Notes under the pieces: model-generated
What the model saw: only the letters and a program-made list of their open reading frames with translations
What the model was told of the DNA's origin: nothing
The model's database searches: none
Shown here: positions 1-13,050 of the stretch, piece after piece
How positions within the stretch are numbered: the stretch's first letter is position 1
How the letters are laid out: each line of letters opens with the position of its first letter
Assembly (NCBI GenBank): GCA_007449985.2
Contig: VIIQ02000153.1
Span: forward strand, 1-64,000
Direction: 5' to 3'
DNA length: 64,000 nt
Source: Desmodesmus armatus
Taxonomy: Eukaryota > Chlorophyta > Chlorophyceae > Sphaeropleales > Scenedesmaceae
Program-made: the position numbers and the translations under genes

Positions 1-1649
1 TCGATGCACCCACACTAGGAAAAACGTGAGATCATGTCCAGTGATCAATAGCTGCAGAGCACCAGCCCATGAGTGCCTTTATCACGTCACCACCGTTGCT
101 AAAGTGGCTACTAGTCCGTCCCCCCTGCTACTGACCCACGCAATGACGACCACTGGGCACGTCACACACTTGAAGCCATGGGGTCGTGGGTACTACGCCT
201 CGGCGACGAGAGGCCGCTGCTACGGGGACCAACGCCAGCACACACATAGCACAAGACAGTGGTAGTCACTGTAGCTCGGTCACGACAGGCAACATGCTTG
301 CCAATCATGTTTTGAAAGAAGCCCACCACATGCGATGCTGCAACATCCTGCACCCTCTTGGGCTGTGCTGTGCTGAGGGCAGCTTGTGCATGATACATAC
401 GAATGCACAGAAGGGAAGACCCCCTGGGGCGGCAGGTACACAGGTATCACATGCCATACACAGCACTCAAAGAAAGAAAGACAGAAAGAAAGAACAGCTT
501 CACCTATAGCAGACATCATTCAACGACCAAAATCAAGGTCAGATCGTCGTTCACTGAGCCGCGCTGGCCTGAAAAAGAGACAACAGCTGGCGGCGGTCTG
601 CAGTCGTCATTGGCAAGGCACAGATCAACACAGGTAGAGACCTGCGGGCATGCGTCAAGAGATGTAGGTGTGCTGCAGCACTCTAGCCAGACACCCGCAC
701 TACTAGTGCATGCCGCATGCCACCGTGCCGCAGTGCCGATCAAGCTTTTCAAAATCCAGCCTGCACGAACTTGGGGACTCACTTTGAAAAAAACCAGGGG
801 ATGTGAATTTGCAAACTGTATGTCTTCATAACAAGAAGGCAAGATACAAACACCAGCCCAGAAAAGTGCTGCTGTGCCTGCCGTGTGTGCATACACACAC
901 AGACCCTCAGAGCAGTACATACACCCGTACAGCCCATGCACATGTGGGTGTTTGAAACCCAGAGCCACCTAGCTGCAGATAGCTCGGTCTAGGCCGTCTA
1001 GGCTAGAAAGCAGGTAGTTGCAGGGGGTGTCCCACTGGCAATACCTGCTTATACCTACAGCTGGATGCATACAACGGACTCTGTTGCTGCTTCAACGGCG
1101 CACATAACCACCCACTAGACTCCCGCCACTCCAAACATGCCTGGCCACCATACAAAAACCCTACACGTATCTGCATCCAAACCCACGGTCTTTGCTGGAC
1201 AGAGAACAATCAGCACAGCCCAAGCTGGCCACCCTATGGCGGCTGCTTGAGTTGTGGTCTGCAAGTCTGCCACCACGCTGACTGTCGACAATGCAAAACA
1301 CGCAGTGCCGCAATTCGCATGGCATGCAATGCAGGACAACACACCCTGTGATAACTGACGCATGCACTGGACACGCACGGAACAGCACACCAAGAATGTG
1401 CCCAGGAATCAGCGAAGCCTAAAGATCACACAGGCTTCTGCCAACCATAACAGCCAACCAAGCTGGTTGGTTATCGATGCAGGTATGCTATAACTACCTT
1501 GCTGGGCTGCTGGTCTGCACTGAAATGCAACTACAGTGTGCAACAGACATGGCAGTGCTGCCAGGCTGCTGTCAAAGACAGTATCCAGTATTGCAAGCCT
1601 TGCAGATGTACGTACAGTATACCCCAGTTTTGCGCGCCATGTGTGCCCC
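1..1649. other. Non-coding flank downstream of the kinase gene
   Basis: No convincing coding segment is seen. The plus strand is rich in C and A, as is usual here on the non-coding strand of minus-strand genes, so this is probably 3' UTR or downstream sequence of the kinase gene that ends near 1650. Open frames on both strands lack recognisable domains. Confidence 0.5.
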
Positions 1650-4600
1650 TCAGTGCCTTCGCAAGCTTGACCCAGCACATACAACCACCCATCCCCATGG
1701 CCCTTGCAGTTCGCTTGCAGCAGCCCCCACCAGCTGACACTGCTTTCCTCCATAAGGCCACTCAAACCAGGCCTGAGCCGACAGCAATTCAAACCATGCA
1801 GAAACCAACAGCTGACGCCAGGAGTCTGTCCAATCACACCCGCCAGTACAGGGATTGTGCATCAACGATAGACAACAACCGCTCAGCTGGACACAGCAAC
1901 TGCCGTCGCTGGCCTGCTGTAGCCAGTGGCGACTCCACTCGGGGGGCGCCCTGTGCCGCTCGCCGGCCGCGCCGCCGCCGCCGTTCCTGCTGCTGCACTG
2001 GCCGCATTCCCGCTGGACGCGGCCCTGCTGCGGCTGCTGCCGCTGCCCCTGCTGCTGATGGGACGGGCTGGAAGGGCCAGGTTTAGCCGGCAGTAGCTTC
2101 TGCGCGGCCTCTGCCTTTGCCTCTGCCAGCAGGTAGTACGAGGCGGTGATGTAGTTGCACTCGCTGGCGGCGAGGTAGCGCACCACCGCAGGCCGCGAAT
2201 ACCCATGACCCTCCAGCTCTTCCAGGATCGAGGCCTGAGCCTCCACGCCATCCCCACCCCCAGGCGCAGGCGGGATGCCGCCGCCGCTGAAGGGCCGCGC
2301 CGCATCGCTGCTGCTGTTGCTGCTGCGGATGCTGCTCCTTTCGGCTGCGGCGGTGCCGCCGTGGTTGCTGTTGGGCAGGCTGTAGCAGTGGGTGGTTGGC
2401 AGCTCCCAGAGGATGCCGCTGCTGCGGGTCCAGGGGTGCTGTGCTGCCTCGGCCAGGGTGATGCGGGCCTCAGGGTCGACGGTCAGCATGCGGCCGAGGA
2501 GGTCCCGGGCGCCAGGTGACAGCCAGTCGGGCGTGTTGAAGGTGCCTGCCATGATCTTCTGGCACAGCTCCTGCAGGCAGCAGCAGCAACAGCAATCGTG
2601 ATGTTGGCTCAATTACAGGCCAGATGCCAGGATGCTTTTTTAAGGTGCTGCACATGTTCCATCACACGTGAAATGACTACGCTCCATCACACAACACAAG
2701 ACGCACAACACACATCTGAGGCGAGCAGGCATCGATGCAAGCACAAAACCCCATACAGATGTTCTGAAGGCATTTCAAGACCCCAAAAAACTGTCCACAA
2801 AACACACCTGCTTGTTGCCGGTTGGTGAGTGGAAGGGCAGGAAGCCCGCCAGCATCGCAAACAGCACCACGCCCAGGCTCCACACGTCCACGGGCGGGCC
2901 CTCGTACATCTTCCGCGCCACGATCTCGGGTGCGGCGTAGCTCGGACTGCCGCAGTGCACGCGCAGCTTCTTGCCGGGCGCGTAGAACGCTGCCAGGCCG
3001 AAGTCGATCAGCTTCATGGCGCGGTTGCTGTCGAGCAGGATGTTCTCGAGCTTGATGTCGCGATGCACCACCTGCCAGGACGATCGGAAGCACACACTGT
3101 TACGGGGCACGCTTGCGTGTACGTGGCAACATCAATTAATTCGACGCAGATCACATCAAGTCAATGGTTTGATTGAGTCAATGGTCGGAAATTAGCTCTG
3201 CTGGCGCCTTCGATAGCCAAGCATGGCTCTTTGACATCAGCACTGCCTGCACACTCGCTTGCATAACTGCATACCCATCCCGGTTTGACCCCTCACAGCA
3301 TGCATAGCAGGCCTCAGCTCATTGGTGCATCTCAGTCCAGCAGCAGCCGCCTCACCTCGTTGTCGTGGCAGTACTGCAGCCCTGTCAGGATCTGCTGCAG
3401 GAAGTAGGCCGCCTCGGCCTCCCCCAGCCGCTTCCTGCTGCGCACGTAGTCCAGCAGGCTGCCCCCAGGAGCGTACTCCATCACCAGCAGCAGCTTGGAG
3501 CCCGCCTCCAGCACCTCAAACAGCCGGATGACGCAGGGGTGGTTGAGCCGCTTCAACACACGGATCTCACGCTGCAGAGGGGATAAAGCGGCAGCAGTGC
3601 ATGTCACACAGTCAGCATCATCACCAGAGTGGCATGTGTCGCATGAGCACAGACCAACAAAAAGCACTGACGGATCAGCGGCAAGTTTGCCGATCTCTGC
3701 AACACGCAACACACGAAAGAAGCAGAGTACGATGGTCAGCTTTTTCAAAAAATGATGTATGGAGATCTGCCGCCTCACCTGCATGCGGCGTGCCTCTGCT
3801 GCGTCCGACAGCTTTGTCTTGTCAATGACCTTCACCGCCACCCGCCTGCGGCTGAGGTGGTGCACCGCCAGGCGCACCTGGCAGAACCCACCCTCACCCA
3901 CCACCGCACCCACACTGTACCCCGGCAGCAGCAGCGGCTCACTGCCTGCATCGCCTTCCGCTGCTGCAGCTGCTGTCGTAGAGTTGGCGACCGCTGCTGG
4001 TGCAGCGGCAGCAGCAGCAGCCCCAGAGGCCACTGCAGTGCCTGCACCTGCTGCTGCAGATGCTGCGGCAGTGCTGGTTGGTGCTGCAGCAGTAGATGGT
4101 GCTGCAGAAGAGGGCTTAGCAGCTGTCTGTACATTTGCTGCTACTGCCGCTGCTGCTTGTGCACTCCCTGCGGCAGCTGAAGTTCTAGAGCTACCGCTTG
4201 CTGCTGCCGCTGCTGCTACTGCAGCAGTTCCAGAGGCCTTCTGCTGCTGCTCTGGCTGCTGCTGCTGGGCTTGCGATGGCCTAGAAGGTGGCCTGGTTAC
4301 CGCCTGCTGTGCTGGCTGCTGCTGCTGCTGCTGTGGGTGTGCTGCTGGGATGGCCCAGTCCGCAGTTGCTGCAGGTGCAGCTGCCCTTGTACCTGCCTGG
4401 GCCTTCACCTCAGCCCCACTGCTGGTGCCACTGACACGCGGCTGGCAGCCGCCGCTGCTGCTGCTGCTGCTGTCGCTGCTGATTGGCTCACAGCGCCAGC
4501 TGCTGCTGCGACAGACCCTGCATTTGGTGGTGCAGCGGGCGCTGCTGCCTGCTGTTGTTGCGGAGGCTGCACTGGCTGCTGCTGGGATCCGGCTCCAGCT

Positions 4601-4835
4601 GCTGAGTTGCCTGCTGCTGCATCCAGCAGCCGTGCCGCCTGCTGCAGCTGCTGCTTGTAGGCCTGGTGCATCTGCTGCAGCTGGTTCAGCCGCTGCTCCA
4701 TGCTCTGGTGCTGCTGCTGCATGGCCTGTTGCTGCGAGGGAGGCAGCGCACCACCCCCTGCTGCTGACTGCTGCTGCTGCATGCTGAAGCTGTTGCTGCG
4801 GCTGCTAGCATATGACCCAGCAGCCGTGCTGCTGG

Positions 4836-4909
<74 letters not shown>

Positions 4910-7900
4910 GCTGCTCCCTCCTGCCTGCCTAGCGCTGCTGAGCCTGCTGCTGATGCTTGTTGCTGCTGGGCCGGCTCTGCTCGGCTCGCACTTGCACTGC
5001 CGCTCTCTCCCCCATAGCTGAAGGTCAGTGCCCTCCTGGCACCCACAGACGGGCTGCCATAGCTTCCGATGCCGCCGCTTGACGACTGGTACTGCATCCC
5101 ACCCCCACCCCCACCACCTCCACCTGCGTGCCCTCCTGCTGCATGTTGGGGTGTGCCTGTAGTGCTGCTGGGCCTGCTGCTCATTCCCAGGGGACTCGGC
5201 CCCGGTCCTGCTACCACTGCTGACCCCCCTGCTGCAAGCATACCCCCTGGAGTGCTGGGCGCTCCCCCGGCTGCTGCTGCTGCCGCTGCTGCAGCCGCCA
5301 TGCTGCTGATGAGGTGTGCTGGTGGCCCCGCACCCCCCATGCTGGTCCAGGAGACCGCGCTGTTGCAGGCAGGGCTGGAGCAGCTCAGCTCTGTGCTGCT
5401 CTCTGCCAGACTGGCCCCATAACCTGACGTCCTGAACCCAGACATGGCGGTGAGGGTCCCCCATTCGCCCTGCATGCGGGACAGACCGGGGGAGGATGCG
5501 CCGCTGTTGACGCCGCCGCCAGATGCATCCACGGAGCCGACGCGGCGCAGAGCAGGCCCCGGGGAGGCGCCAGCGCCCTGCAGCAGCTGCTGCTGCGCCG
5601 CCAGGATGGTGGTGCGAGGGGAGGCGACCTGCGGGCCTCCCAGCTCCTCGGTCCTGACGGCCCAGGACACTGGCTGGGCGGGCTGGTAGTAGCTCACAGC
5701 CGCAGGGCTGCTGCTGCCATCATTGAGTGCGCCAGAAGGCAGTGGCAGAGCAATGGCGGGGGAGTAGCCGGCGGGGCTGTTGCAGGCGCTGGCGGCTGCG
5801 GCGGCAGCTGCTGCCGCTGCTGCCATCTCAGATGCGTTGCTGCGGCGGCGCAGGGCTGACAGTGGAGTGACCGGCTGTCCTGACATGCGCACACCCACAG
5901 GGCTGCTGCTGCCGTGCTGCTGGTGTTGCTGCTGCAGGTTCTGCAGGTACGACGATGGCTGGGGACTGCTGGCCACTTGCTGCTGCTGCTGCTGCCGCTG
6001 CTGCATGACTTGCACCGGGGATGCTGGTGGCCCTGCCATCTGCAGGATGTTGTTTGCTGAGCGCGGCCTCATCAGTCCTGCATGCAGGGGGCCTGGGACA
6101 ACGGGCGCACCACTACCATTACCAGCAGCAGCAGCAGCTGCTGAAGGGGATGGAGGGCATTCCTCCACGCTGCTTCTGTGCGCCAGCTGCTGCACTGCTG
6201 AGTTGCCCTGCGATGGCTCGCGGCCGGGACCTCCCTGCTGCTGGGGCGCAGCAGCTGTGCTGGCAGCAGCAGAGGAAGCGGCCGCATGAGGGGCCACATG
6301 CAGGATGGAGGAGGGGGTCCTGCTGACCCCTGCAGACCTGCTGCATGCTGATGCAGCACCACCCTGGGAGCCTGGTCCGGACGGCTGCCGTGCCAGGGCC
6401 ACGTCCGACCCCCAGCACAGTTTCCTTGCTGGGCGCAGTTTCCTTGCTGGGCGTCGCTGCTGCTGCTGATGCGGCGGGTGGCACCAGCCTGGGCCACCTC
6501 AGCAGGGCCGCTGCCGCCCTCAAGCCCCAGATCCGACAGCATCTGAGCCTGCAGGTTGCGAGGCACCGGCTGTGCTGGAACCTGCTGCTGCCGCTGCTGT
6601 GAAGCGCCCCCTTGTGCAGAGCCCTCAGAGGGAGGCCTGCTGATGCGCCCGCCGTGGCTTGAACCCCCCACCTCTGCTGCAGGAGCACTGCCGCTGCCTG
6701 TGCTAGTCGACAGGGTGAGGAAGGTAGACCAGGACTGGGGGTCCAAGTTCACTCCCCCAGGCTGACCTGCCGTGCTGCTGCTGCTCCCATGAGCCCCTCC
6801 TGCTGCGGCTGCTGTCAGCAGGGAGTCCCCGGCCCTCAACTCAGCCCTGGAGCTGCCCCGCGCGGTCTGCGGCCGTCCTGCCACGGTGCTGCTGCTGCTG
6901 CTGATCAGCAGCCCCGAGAACTGCCCAGAGGCGCTGATGTAGGGCTGGGAGGGCTGCTGCTGGAACTGCACTGACTGTGCAGGTGACAGCTGCTGGTGAG
7001 ACCCAGATGCCGGCCGGTCTGGCTGCTGCTGCTGCTGCTGCTGCTGCGACTGCCGCAGCTGCTGCTGCTGATGCAGGGACTGCTTGTGTGCTGAGAGCCC
7101 ACCGGCAGAGGCCTGCGGTGTGGCTGCCCTGCTGCTGCTGGCGCTGCCGCTGCTGAGGGCGCCGCTGTTGTAGCGCGTGCTGCTGCTGGTTGTGCTGCTG
7201 CGGAACTGTGCAGTAGCCGAGCTGTTGGACACACTGGCAGGAGTGCTGCCTCTGCTGCCGCTGGCCACCAGAGCGCCTGGGCCGCGAGAAGGCCGGAAGC
7301 CTTCTTGAGACATGGAAGCCTGCAGCACAGCACAGCACGACACAGCACAGCACCACCAGATGAGCAAACAAGCACAGCAGACTGCCAGCACAGACACAGG
7401 TGGCACACCTATTGCTGCGCTGTGTTCCTGAACATATCCTTTACGTCCTTCCTCCTGGAACCATGTGGGCATCTTATCCAGGGTTCCATGCCTTGACAGG
7501 GAGCGTGAGACATGCTGCAGGCCTCTTGACTGAGTCCTTTAATCAATGGGTTGTATGCGCCGCAAGGCTGCTGGACAGCATCCAACAACGCCAGGCCTGG
7601 CCACGTGCACATCATGAGTTACTCATGAGTTTGTTCCTGTAGGTGGCTGTGCATGCAATGGTGGAAGGAGCCTAGTTCCGAAACCACACGCGCACACAGT
7701 CCAGCACACACACCTTGCTGGCAGACGTGCTGCTGAGCCCCAACTTCATGCGCCCCACAGGGTCTGGGCTGCTGCTATAGAGCGACCCCAGCTGTTGCCT
7801 GGAGTAGCTGCCGCTGTTGCCAACCGTTGTGCTGCTGGACTTGCTGCTGGGGCTCCTGGGCGATGTGAGGTTGCCGGATGTTGCCTGCGGTGACCTGCTG

Positions 7901-9385
7901 CTGCTCTTGAGGTAGGGCGATTGGTCTGCATGCAGGCCGCAGGGTTCACATGTGTTGTTGGTGAGAGACTGCTGCAAGGCATGATTCATACATGGACTGC
8001 ATGTAGAAGGAGGAACACCAGTATGAGGGCTGTGCTGAGCTGTGCTGGACAGGCAAACAGCCCTGCATGCCAGCGCTGGCTAAAGCATCCTGCAGCATTT
8101 TGCAGGATGCTGCAGGAGGGCCTGCATAGGCTCAGCACACACTGCTATGGGCATGCATGGTGGACAACACTTGCAACAGCAGCAAGCTCCTGGGGCATGT
8201 GTTTTGGTTGCAAGGGAACCGTTCCCTGATGAGTTGCCCTGCAGGAACCCAGCATGCTGTCTGAAACTCTCTCACCATAGCGTTGCGGCACTTTCAATGA
8301 TGTCGCAGTGAAGAACTTGCCCAGCTGCTGTGCTGGCTGCTGCTGCTGTTGCTGCTCGTACCCGTAGGCAAACTTGTGCTGATAGGCAGTCGTGCTGCTG
8401 TTCCGACTGCTGCTGCTGCCTCCTGCTGTCCTGCTGGGAGTAGTGCGCCCCATTTGGGAGCCAGAGGAGTGTCCTGCACCTCTGCTTGGGGAGGGGTTGG
8501 AAGAAGGGCGTGATGGTGGTCTGCCCCAAGAACCTGACTGCCCCCTGGGGCTGCTCACAGTGCCTGATGCCCCTGATGCTGCTGCAGGCTGCCCATAGGC
8601 TGCTGCTGCAGGGGTCAGCATGCCATATTGTGCGTGGTCGCTTGCAGGTCCTGTAGCAAGACAAACCGTTACAACACCGATCAACTTTTCTTCTACTGGC
8701 TTTGGTACCTCCTGTAAGTTTGTGGTGGTGCATCTGCTGCTCACACAACAGCTGTGCTCGTCTAGGTATGCTCAGGGGCACCTCTGCAGGTGAGTGCGCC
8801 TTCAAGCTTTAGAAAACAATCTGAAAGCCGGATGAAGCATACTATTGAAGCAAGGACTCACGTCTTGTCCGGGCTGGGCTGGATGGCTGGCTCCTGTAGC
8901 CCCTGACAGCTGCACCCTTCTGTTGTGCTGCCAACCCAGTGGCTGCTCCATCTGAAGCATCATGCTGGCCACTGAGGTCATGCATGGCTGCTTTAGGTGA
9001 TAGGGCTGTAGATTTGAGCATGAACTGTGAGAGAAAGGCTTGTTGTGCTTGTGAGCCAGGCTCCACCCATGCTGCTTGAGGACCTGAGGAGCGGTGGCCT
9101 ATCAGGGCGCGCAGCAGACAGTCCAATTCATACGTTTAGTACCATCAAACACGCTCCGAACTGAACAACGCCCAAAAGCTCCCTGGATGTCCCGCACCTA
9201 CTGGCACTTGTCATTTTTTTGTGAGCAAGCATTAGCACTGTTTGCAATTTCAACGTTTCATGCCATGATTTATAAAAGTACAATCAAGCACCCTCCAAGC
9301 TCAACTTGCCTTGGGTGTAGTCGCTGCTGCTGCTGCTTCTTTGTTCCGAATACTGCTCCGAGCGATGCCGCCAGCCTCCAACCAT
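1650..9385 (-). CDS. Very large Ser/Thr protein kinase (AMPK/MARK/SnRK-like) with UBA-like C-terminal segment
   Basis: Phosphorylates Ser/Thr on unknown substrates. Exons on the minus strand: 9385-9310 (starts MVGGWRH), 9083-8862, 8650-8276, 7925-7714, 7319-3779 (low complexity, then kinase start), 3571-3356, 3071-2808, 2570 to about 1650. Codon phases agree at all these junctions. The kinase domain shows the Gly loop GEGGFCQV, the ATP-binding Lys in VAVKVIDK, the catalytic HRDIKLEN, DFG, APE and DVWSLGVVLF. A segment of about 45 residues after it (ILEELEGHGYS to LLAEAKAEAAQ) resembles the UBA found after AMPK-related kinases. The N-terminal ~1,300 residues are Ser/Gln/Ala-rich without a known domain and probably disordered. 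Inside the big exon the frame shifts twice, near 6400 and near 4400, each equivalent to one missing base; no plausible intron was found there. Intron 1 uses a GC donor. The exact C-terminus past the UBA-like part is uncertain. Confidence 0.8.
6418..6453. repeat. 18-bp perfect tandem duplication in kinase exon
   Basis: Two adjacent identical 18-base units (6418-6435 and 6436-6453) encode a repeated six-residue block, QGNCAQ on the minus strand. The duplication is in frame and sits beside one of the two frame offsets of the kinase gene. Confidence 0.8.
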
Positions 9386-9741
9386 GATGATGGAGGACGT
9401 TTAAACTCCTCACGTAGACATCAAGTGCTGATGGCGTGGCTGATAGCTTTTACTGCTCTTGTACTTGCTGACCCCTTGAGCTTGGGAGAGCAGTGGCAGC
9501 TGGTTTCCAGCTCATTGGGGTACTTTCAGGCGTGTTGAGCCCTCAACGTGCTCAATTGATGCGCCAGGTTCCAGGCTAAGGGCTAAACCCTCACCTGGAC
9601 ACTCGCAAAACGGTGGTTTCGCCTCATGCCAGCTTATCCCATTAGCAACCAAGCCCAGTAAAGAAACCACACCACGTAACAAGTCGTCGTGAGAGGTGAT
9701 ACGTGTGCTCCTTTGCCACAGTCCACGTACAGAACTCAGAT
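9386..9741. promoter_or_regulatory. Short divergent intergenic region (kinase / cystinosin)
   Basis: About 356 bases separate the start codon of the minus-strand kinase (9385) from that of the plus-strand cystinosin gene (9742). Both 5' UTRs and core promoters must lie here, so a shared bidirectional promoter is likely by position. No TATA box or other clear motif was identified. Confidence 0.5.
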
Positions 9742-12700
9742 ATGCATTCATTGTGCGGTCATAGGGTGGGTGGTTGTATCAAACCCCACGCTCGGGGCTC
9801 TCTCCGGCTAGGGCTTCCGCATACTCGCCACAGCAGACTCCCCAAACAGCGTAGCTCTGGCCTGGCAGCACTTCAGCAGCAAAGCGGGGCCACAAATGAT
9901 GCAGAGGCGCAAGATAAGAAGCTCGCCGCAGTTAGCTTGGCAATCAGCATAGGAGGGGGATGCCTCCTCTCACAGTTCGGGTTTGGGATGGATGAAGCCT
10001 TGCCAGACTGGAGCAGGCAGCTAAGCTCAGCACTTGGCTGGTCCTACGTACTGGCATGGAGCATCAGCTTCTACCCTCAGGTGCGGCAGATGTGCCCTGC
10101 AGCAGCCAGCCCCATGAGCCTGCTGTCCGTTGTTGACATCACCACAGCAGCAGCAGCAGCATTGGGCGGTCACCTGGTGTTCACAGCAGCGTACTCTCCA
10201 CTGCAAAGCATACGATGTCCATGCTGCATCTTTGTAGATTTAGTTTTAGTTGCCTTCAACCCATCAACAATTTCAGTGCAAGTGGCCGGCCACTCACTCG
10301 TAGTAGAAACTGTGATGGACAGCATGTCCGGGCGTCACCACCCCTCCTCCATGGCGGTGCCAGCAGTTGGGTCCACATAGTTACTGTCAGACACGCTACA
10401 GCGGGCAGCAGCAGGTCCGGACTATGTCACAGGGTACAACCGCAGCGCCCCCCGAACATGGGACAGCATGTCCCTTGCAGTTGTGAGCCACTCGTGGTCA
10501 CTTTGCACAGTGGGCTCTTTCCACATCCTAACAGTGTATGCCGTTAGGCATCAAAGTAACATATTGCAGGGGTCACAGTGTTAGGATGTAGCTGCCCTTC
10601 CACAGCTTGAGAACAGCACCCCACACCCTCGCCGTTCCAGCAGCAGCACACCATCCCAGGCACTTTGCTGGATGTTTGGCATGTATCGGTGACACAGCAG
10701 CACTCCTAAGCACTACTGAATTGCAGTCGAACTGATCCACCCGTATTGCTGCTGCTGATTGTCTACACCGCTGCTGTCACACACCACCTGCACCCCGCAG
10801 GTCATTCAAAACGCGCAGCGCAAGAGTGTGACCGGCCTCAGTGCCGATTACCTGGTGTACAGCATGTTGGGCTATGCAGCATACGCAGCCTACACAGCAG
10901 CACTCCACTTCAACCCCGGGGTTCAAGCAGCTTACATGGCAGCACACGCAGGCTCCCCGCCAGATGTACAGCTCACTGACTTCCTCTTCGCCGGTCATGC
11001 CCTGCTCGTGACAATGTACACCATCTACCAGTGTGTGCTGTACGGCGGCAACAGCAGCAGTAGTAGCGGCAGCAGTGACGGCAGCAGTAGCGGCAGCAGT
11101 GACGGCAGCAGTAACGGCAGCAGCTTGCAGACGTCCCGGGTGACGAACCTCACAACAGCAGCAGTGTTTGCAGCGGTGGTGGCTTACTCGGGCCACATCG
11201 GGAGCACGTGTGGCTTGGACGACTGTGATGCGTGGCTGCCGATGCTGTACTTGCTGGGCGCTGTCAAGGTGTGTATCTGGGGGCACAAGCGTTCAGGTGC
11301 CTTGCACCGACCAGGCTTGTTGGGCAGTAAATGTGGACATCATTGTAGACACAGGCAGTGCATCCAGCCAATGCATGAACATCCAAGGATGTGACATTTC
11401 GAAGTTGCGTAGAAGTGCGTGGGAGCGCACAGAAATTACACAATCAGTCACAAGTAATAAATGGATCAGTCACAAGTAATAACTGGAAAATTTTCACCTG
11501 ATCAGTTTGCCTCCGTGTGTCTGTGTCCTCATTTTGTGTCGGGGTGGTGTTAGTGCTCTCTTCCTGGCTGGTTGGTGTACCGCCCTGTGATGCCACAAGT
11601 TGTGTGGAACTGATTCTATGTGCATCTTCGTCATCCTTCCTCCTTCTCTCCAAGCCCCAACCTTCATCCAAGCCCCTTCTGAAAACCTTGGACCCTCCCT
11701 TACTTGATGCATGTATCCCGCACTCCCGTCTTGTGCTGCAGGTGTCCATGACCCTGATCAAGTACACCCCCCAGGCCTATCTTATCCTTCCTCCCCTCTC
11801 TTCACACCCCCGGCCAAAAGCACTGGACCCTCCCTTACTGTTTGCCTTGTCTCACGCACTGCTGTCCTGGCGCAGGTGTCCACAAAATTATCCTTTCTCC
11901 TCCTCTCCAAGCCCCAACCCAAAACCTTTGACCATGCCTGACTGTTTGCATGTCACCCGCTGCTGCAGGTGTCCATGACCCTGATCAAGTACACCCCCCA
12001 GGCGCTGCTCAACGCCCAGCGCTGCTCCACTGAGGGTTGGTCCATCAACAATGTGCTGCTGGACCTGGCAGGGGGCCTGCTCAGCTTTGGTCAAGTGGGG
12101 CTGAACGCCTTTGCACGCGGCGACTTGAGCGTAATCACAGGTGGGCCTTTGGGCGTGTGTGGGGGCTAGTAAGGTTGGGTTTGTGTTGGTGTGCTCTTGT
12201 TGGGGCCTGCTCAGTTTCGGACAAGTGGGGCTCAGTGCCTTTGCACGCGGCGACCTCAGTGTTATCACAAGTGAGGGCATGTGAGGGAGCGAGCCCGGGG
12301 GGGGGGGCGATCGATTTTTTGTGGGGTGCTTAGGGGGGGTGCTCAGTTTCGGACAAGTGGGGGTCAACGCCTTTGCACGAGGAAACTTAAGCGTAATCAC
12401 AGGTGAGGGCCTATGAGGGAGCCCCGGGGGGGGGGGGGGGGGGGGGGGGGGGTGTCAATATATTGTGGGGGGTGGGGGGCCTGCACAGTTTTGGACAAGC
12501 GAGGCTCATGCCTTTGCACGTGATGACTTAAATTTGGGTACATGGTGAGCCTTAGGGTGTGCGCGCGCGTGTGTCGACAGAGGGAGTACTTGGATACATA
12601 CAAGCTCACTAACACTGTGTGTGTGGGTGGGTGGGTGTGGGTGGGGTGGGGGAGACTTTTGATCTGTGTTGGTGTGTTGTTTGGGGTTTGGAGATCACCC

Positions 12701-13050
12701 TCAAGTGGGGCCCAAGCACGTGGCATCGTGAGCATGATCACAATATGGGCTGCTCCTGGTGCTGTTTGTTTTTGCGGACCTCACTGTATCTTTGTTGCTG
12801 CGTACCTGCAGGCAATCCCGCCAAGCTGGCCATCTCTCTCCTCAGCATCGGCTTCGACATCATTTTCATTATGCAGCACTATGTGTTGTACCCCAGCAGC
12901 AGCAGCAGCAGCAGCAGCAAGGGCGAGGGCAGCACGGAGCTCAGCAACAGTGCCGAACGCAGCAGGAGCAGCAACAGCAACAGGCGGCAACCTTTGCGGC
13001 GGTTGGCGTCTGTGGCTGTCCGTGCTGCTAATGGCAAGCGGCAGCAGTGA
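9742..13050 (+). CDS. CTNS: Cystinosin homologue, PQ-loop lysosomal/vacuolar cystine transporter
   Basis: Cystinosins export cystine from lysosomes or vacuoles by proton symport. Four exons: 9742-10080, 10801-11268, 11969-12140, 12812-13050, giving 405 residues, near the family's usual length of about 370. Phases are 0, 0 and 1 and all match. The first PQ motif is in FYPQ|VIQNAQRKSVTGLS (residues ~110-128) and the second in LIKYTPQALLNAQ (~275). STEGWSINNVLLDLAGG and GFDIIFIMQHYVLY are typical of the family. A Ser/Gly-rich run (~197-222) is inserted in the loop after the fourth hydrophobic segment, and the C-terminal tail is Ser/Arg-rich. The start is the first ATG in frame; the N-terminal ~60 residues are basic and unlike animal cystinosin, so the first residues are less certain. 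The gene is divergent from the kinase. Introns 2 and 3 contain degraded copies of exon 3 edges. Confidence 0.9.
11742..11968 (+). repeat. Acceptor-side copies of cystinosin exon 3 in intron 2
   Basis: Before the true exon 3 (starts 11969) the intron has two earlier copies of its acceptor plus the first bases of the exon. The copy at 11742-11776 keeps about 35 exon bases (VSMTLIKYTPQ). The copy at 11877 keeps only about 7 bases after the CAG. Each unit also repeats the upstream pyrimidine-rich intron sequence with its 'ggaccctcccttact' block. Confidence 0.8.
12202..12745 (+). repeat. Donor-side copies of cystinosin exon 3 in intron 3
   Basis: The last ~65 bases of exon 3 (ending 12140, encoding LSFGQVGLNAFARGDLSVIT) are repeated downstream at about 12202-12270, 12340-12402 and 12478-12543, with a faint fourth trace near 12690-12745. 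The first two keep a GTGAG donor-like end (the first after CAA instead of CAG). Divergence increases with distance. Long G runs separate the copies. Confidence 0.85.

Noticed and set aside
4405..5464. Long poly-Leu, poly-Ala and poly-Cys proteins on the opposite strand
   Set aside because: They are other-frame readings of CAG/CTG runs inside the kinase exon. The same applies to similar frames at 21100, 27250, 31170 and 55650.
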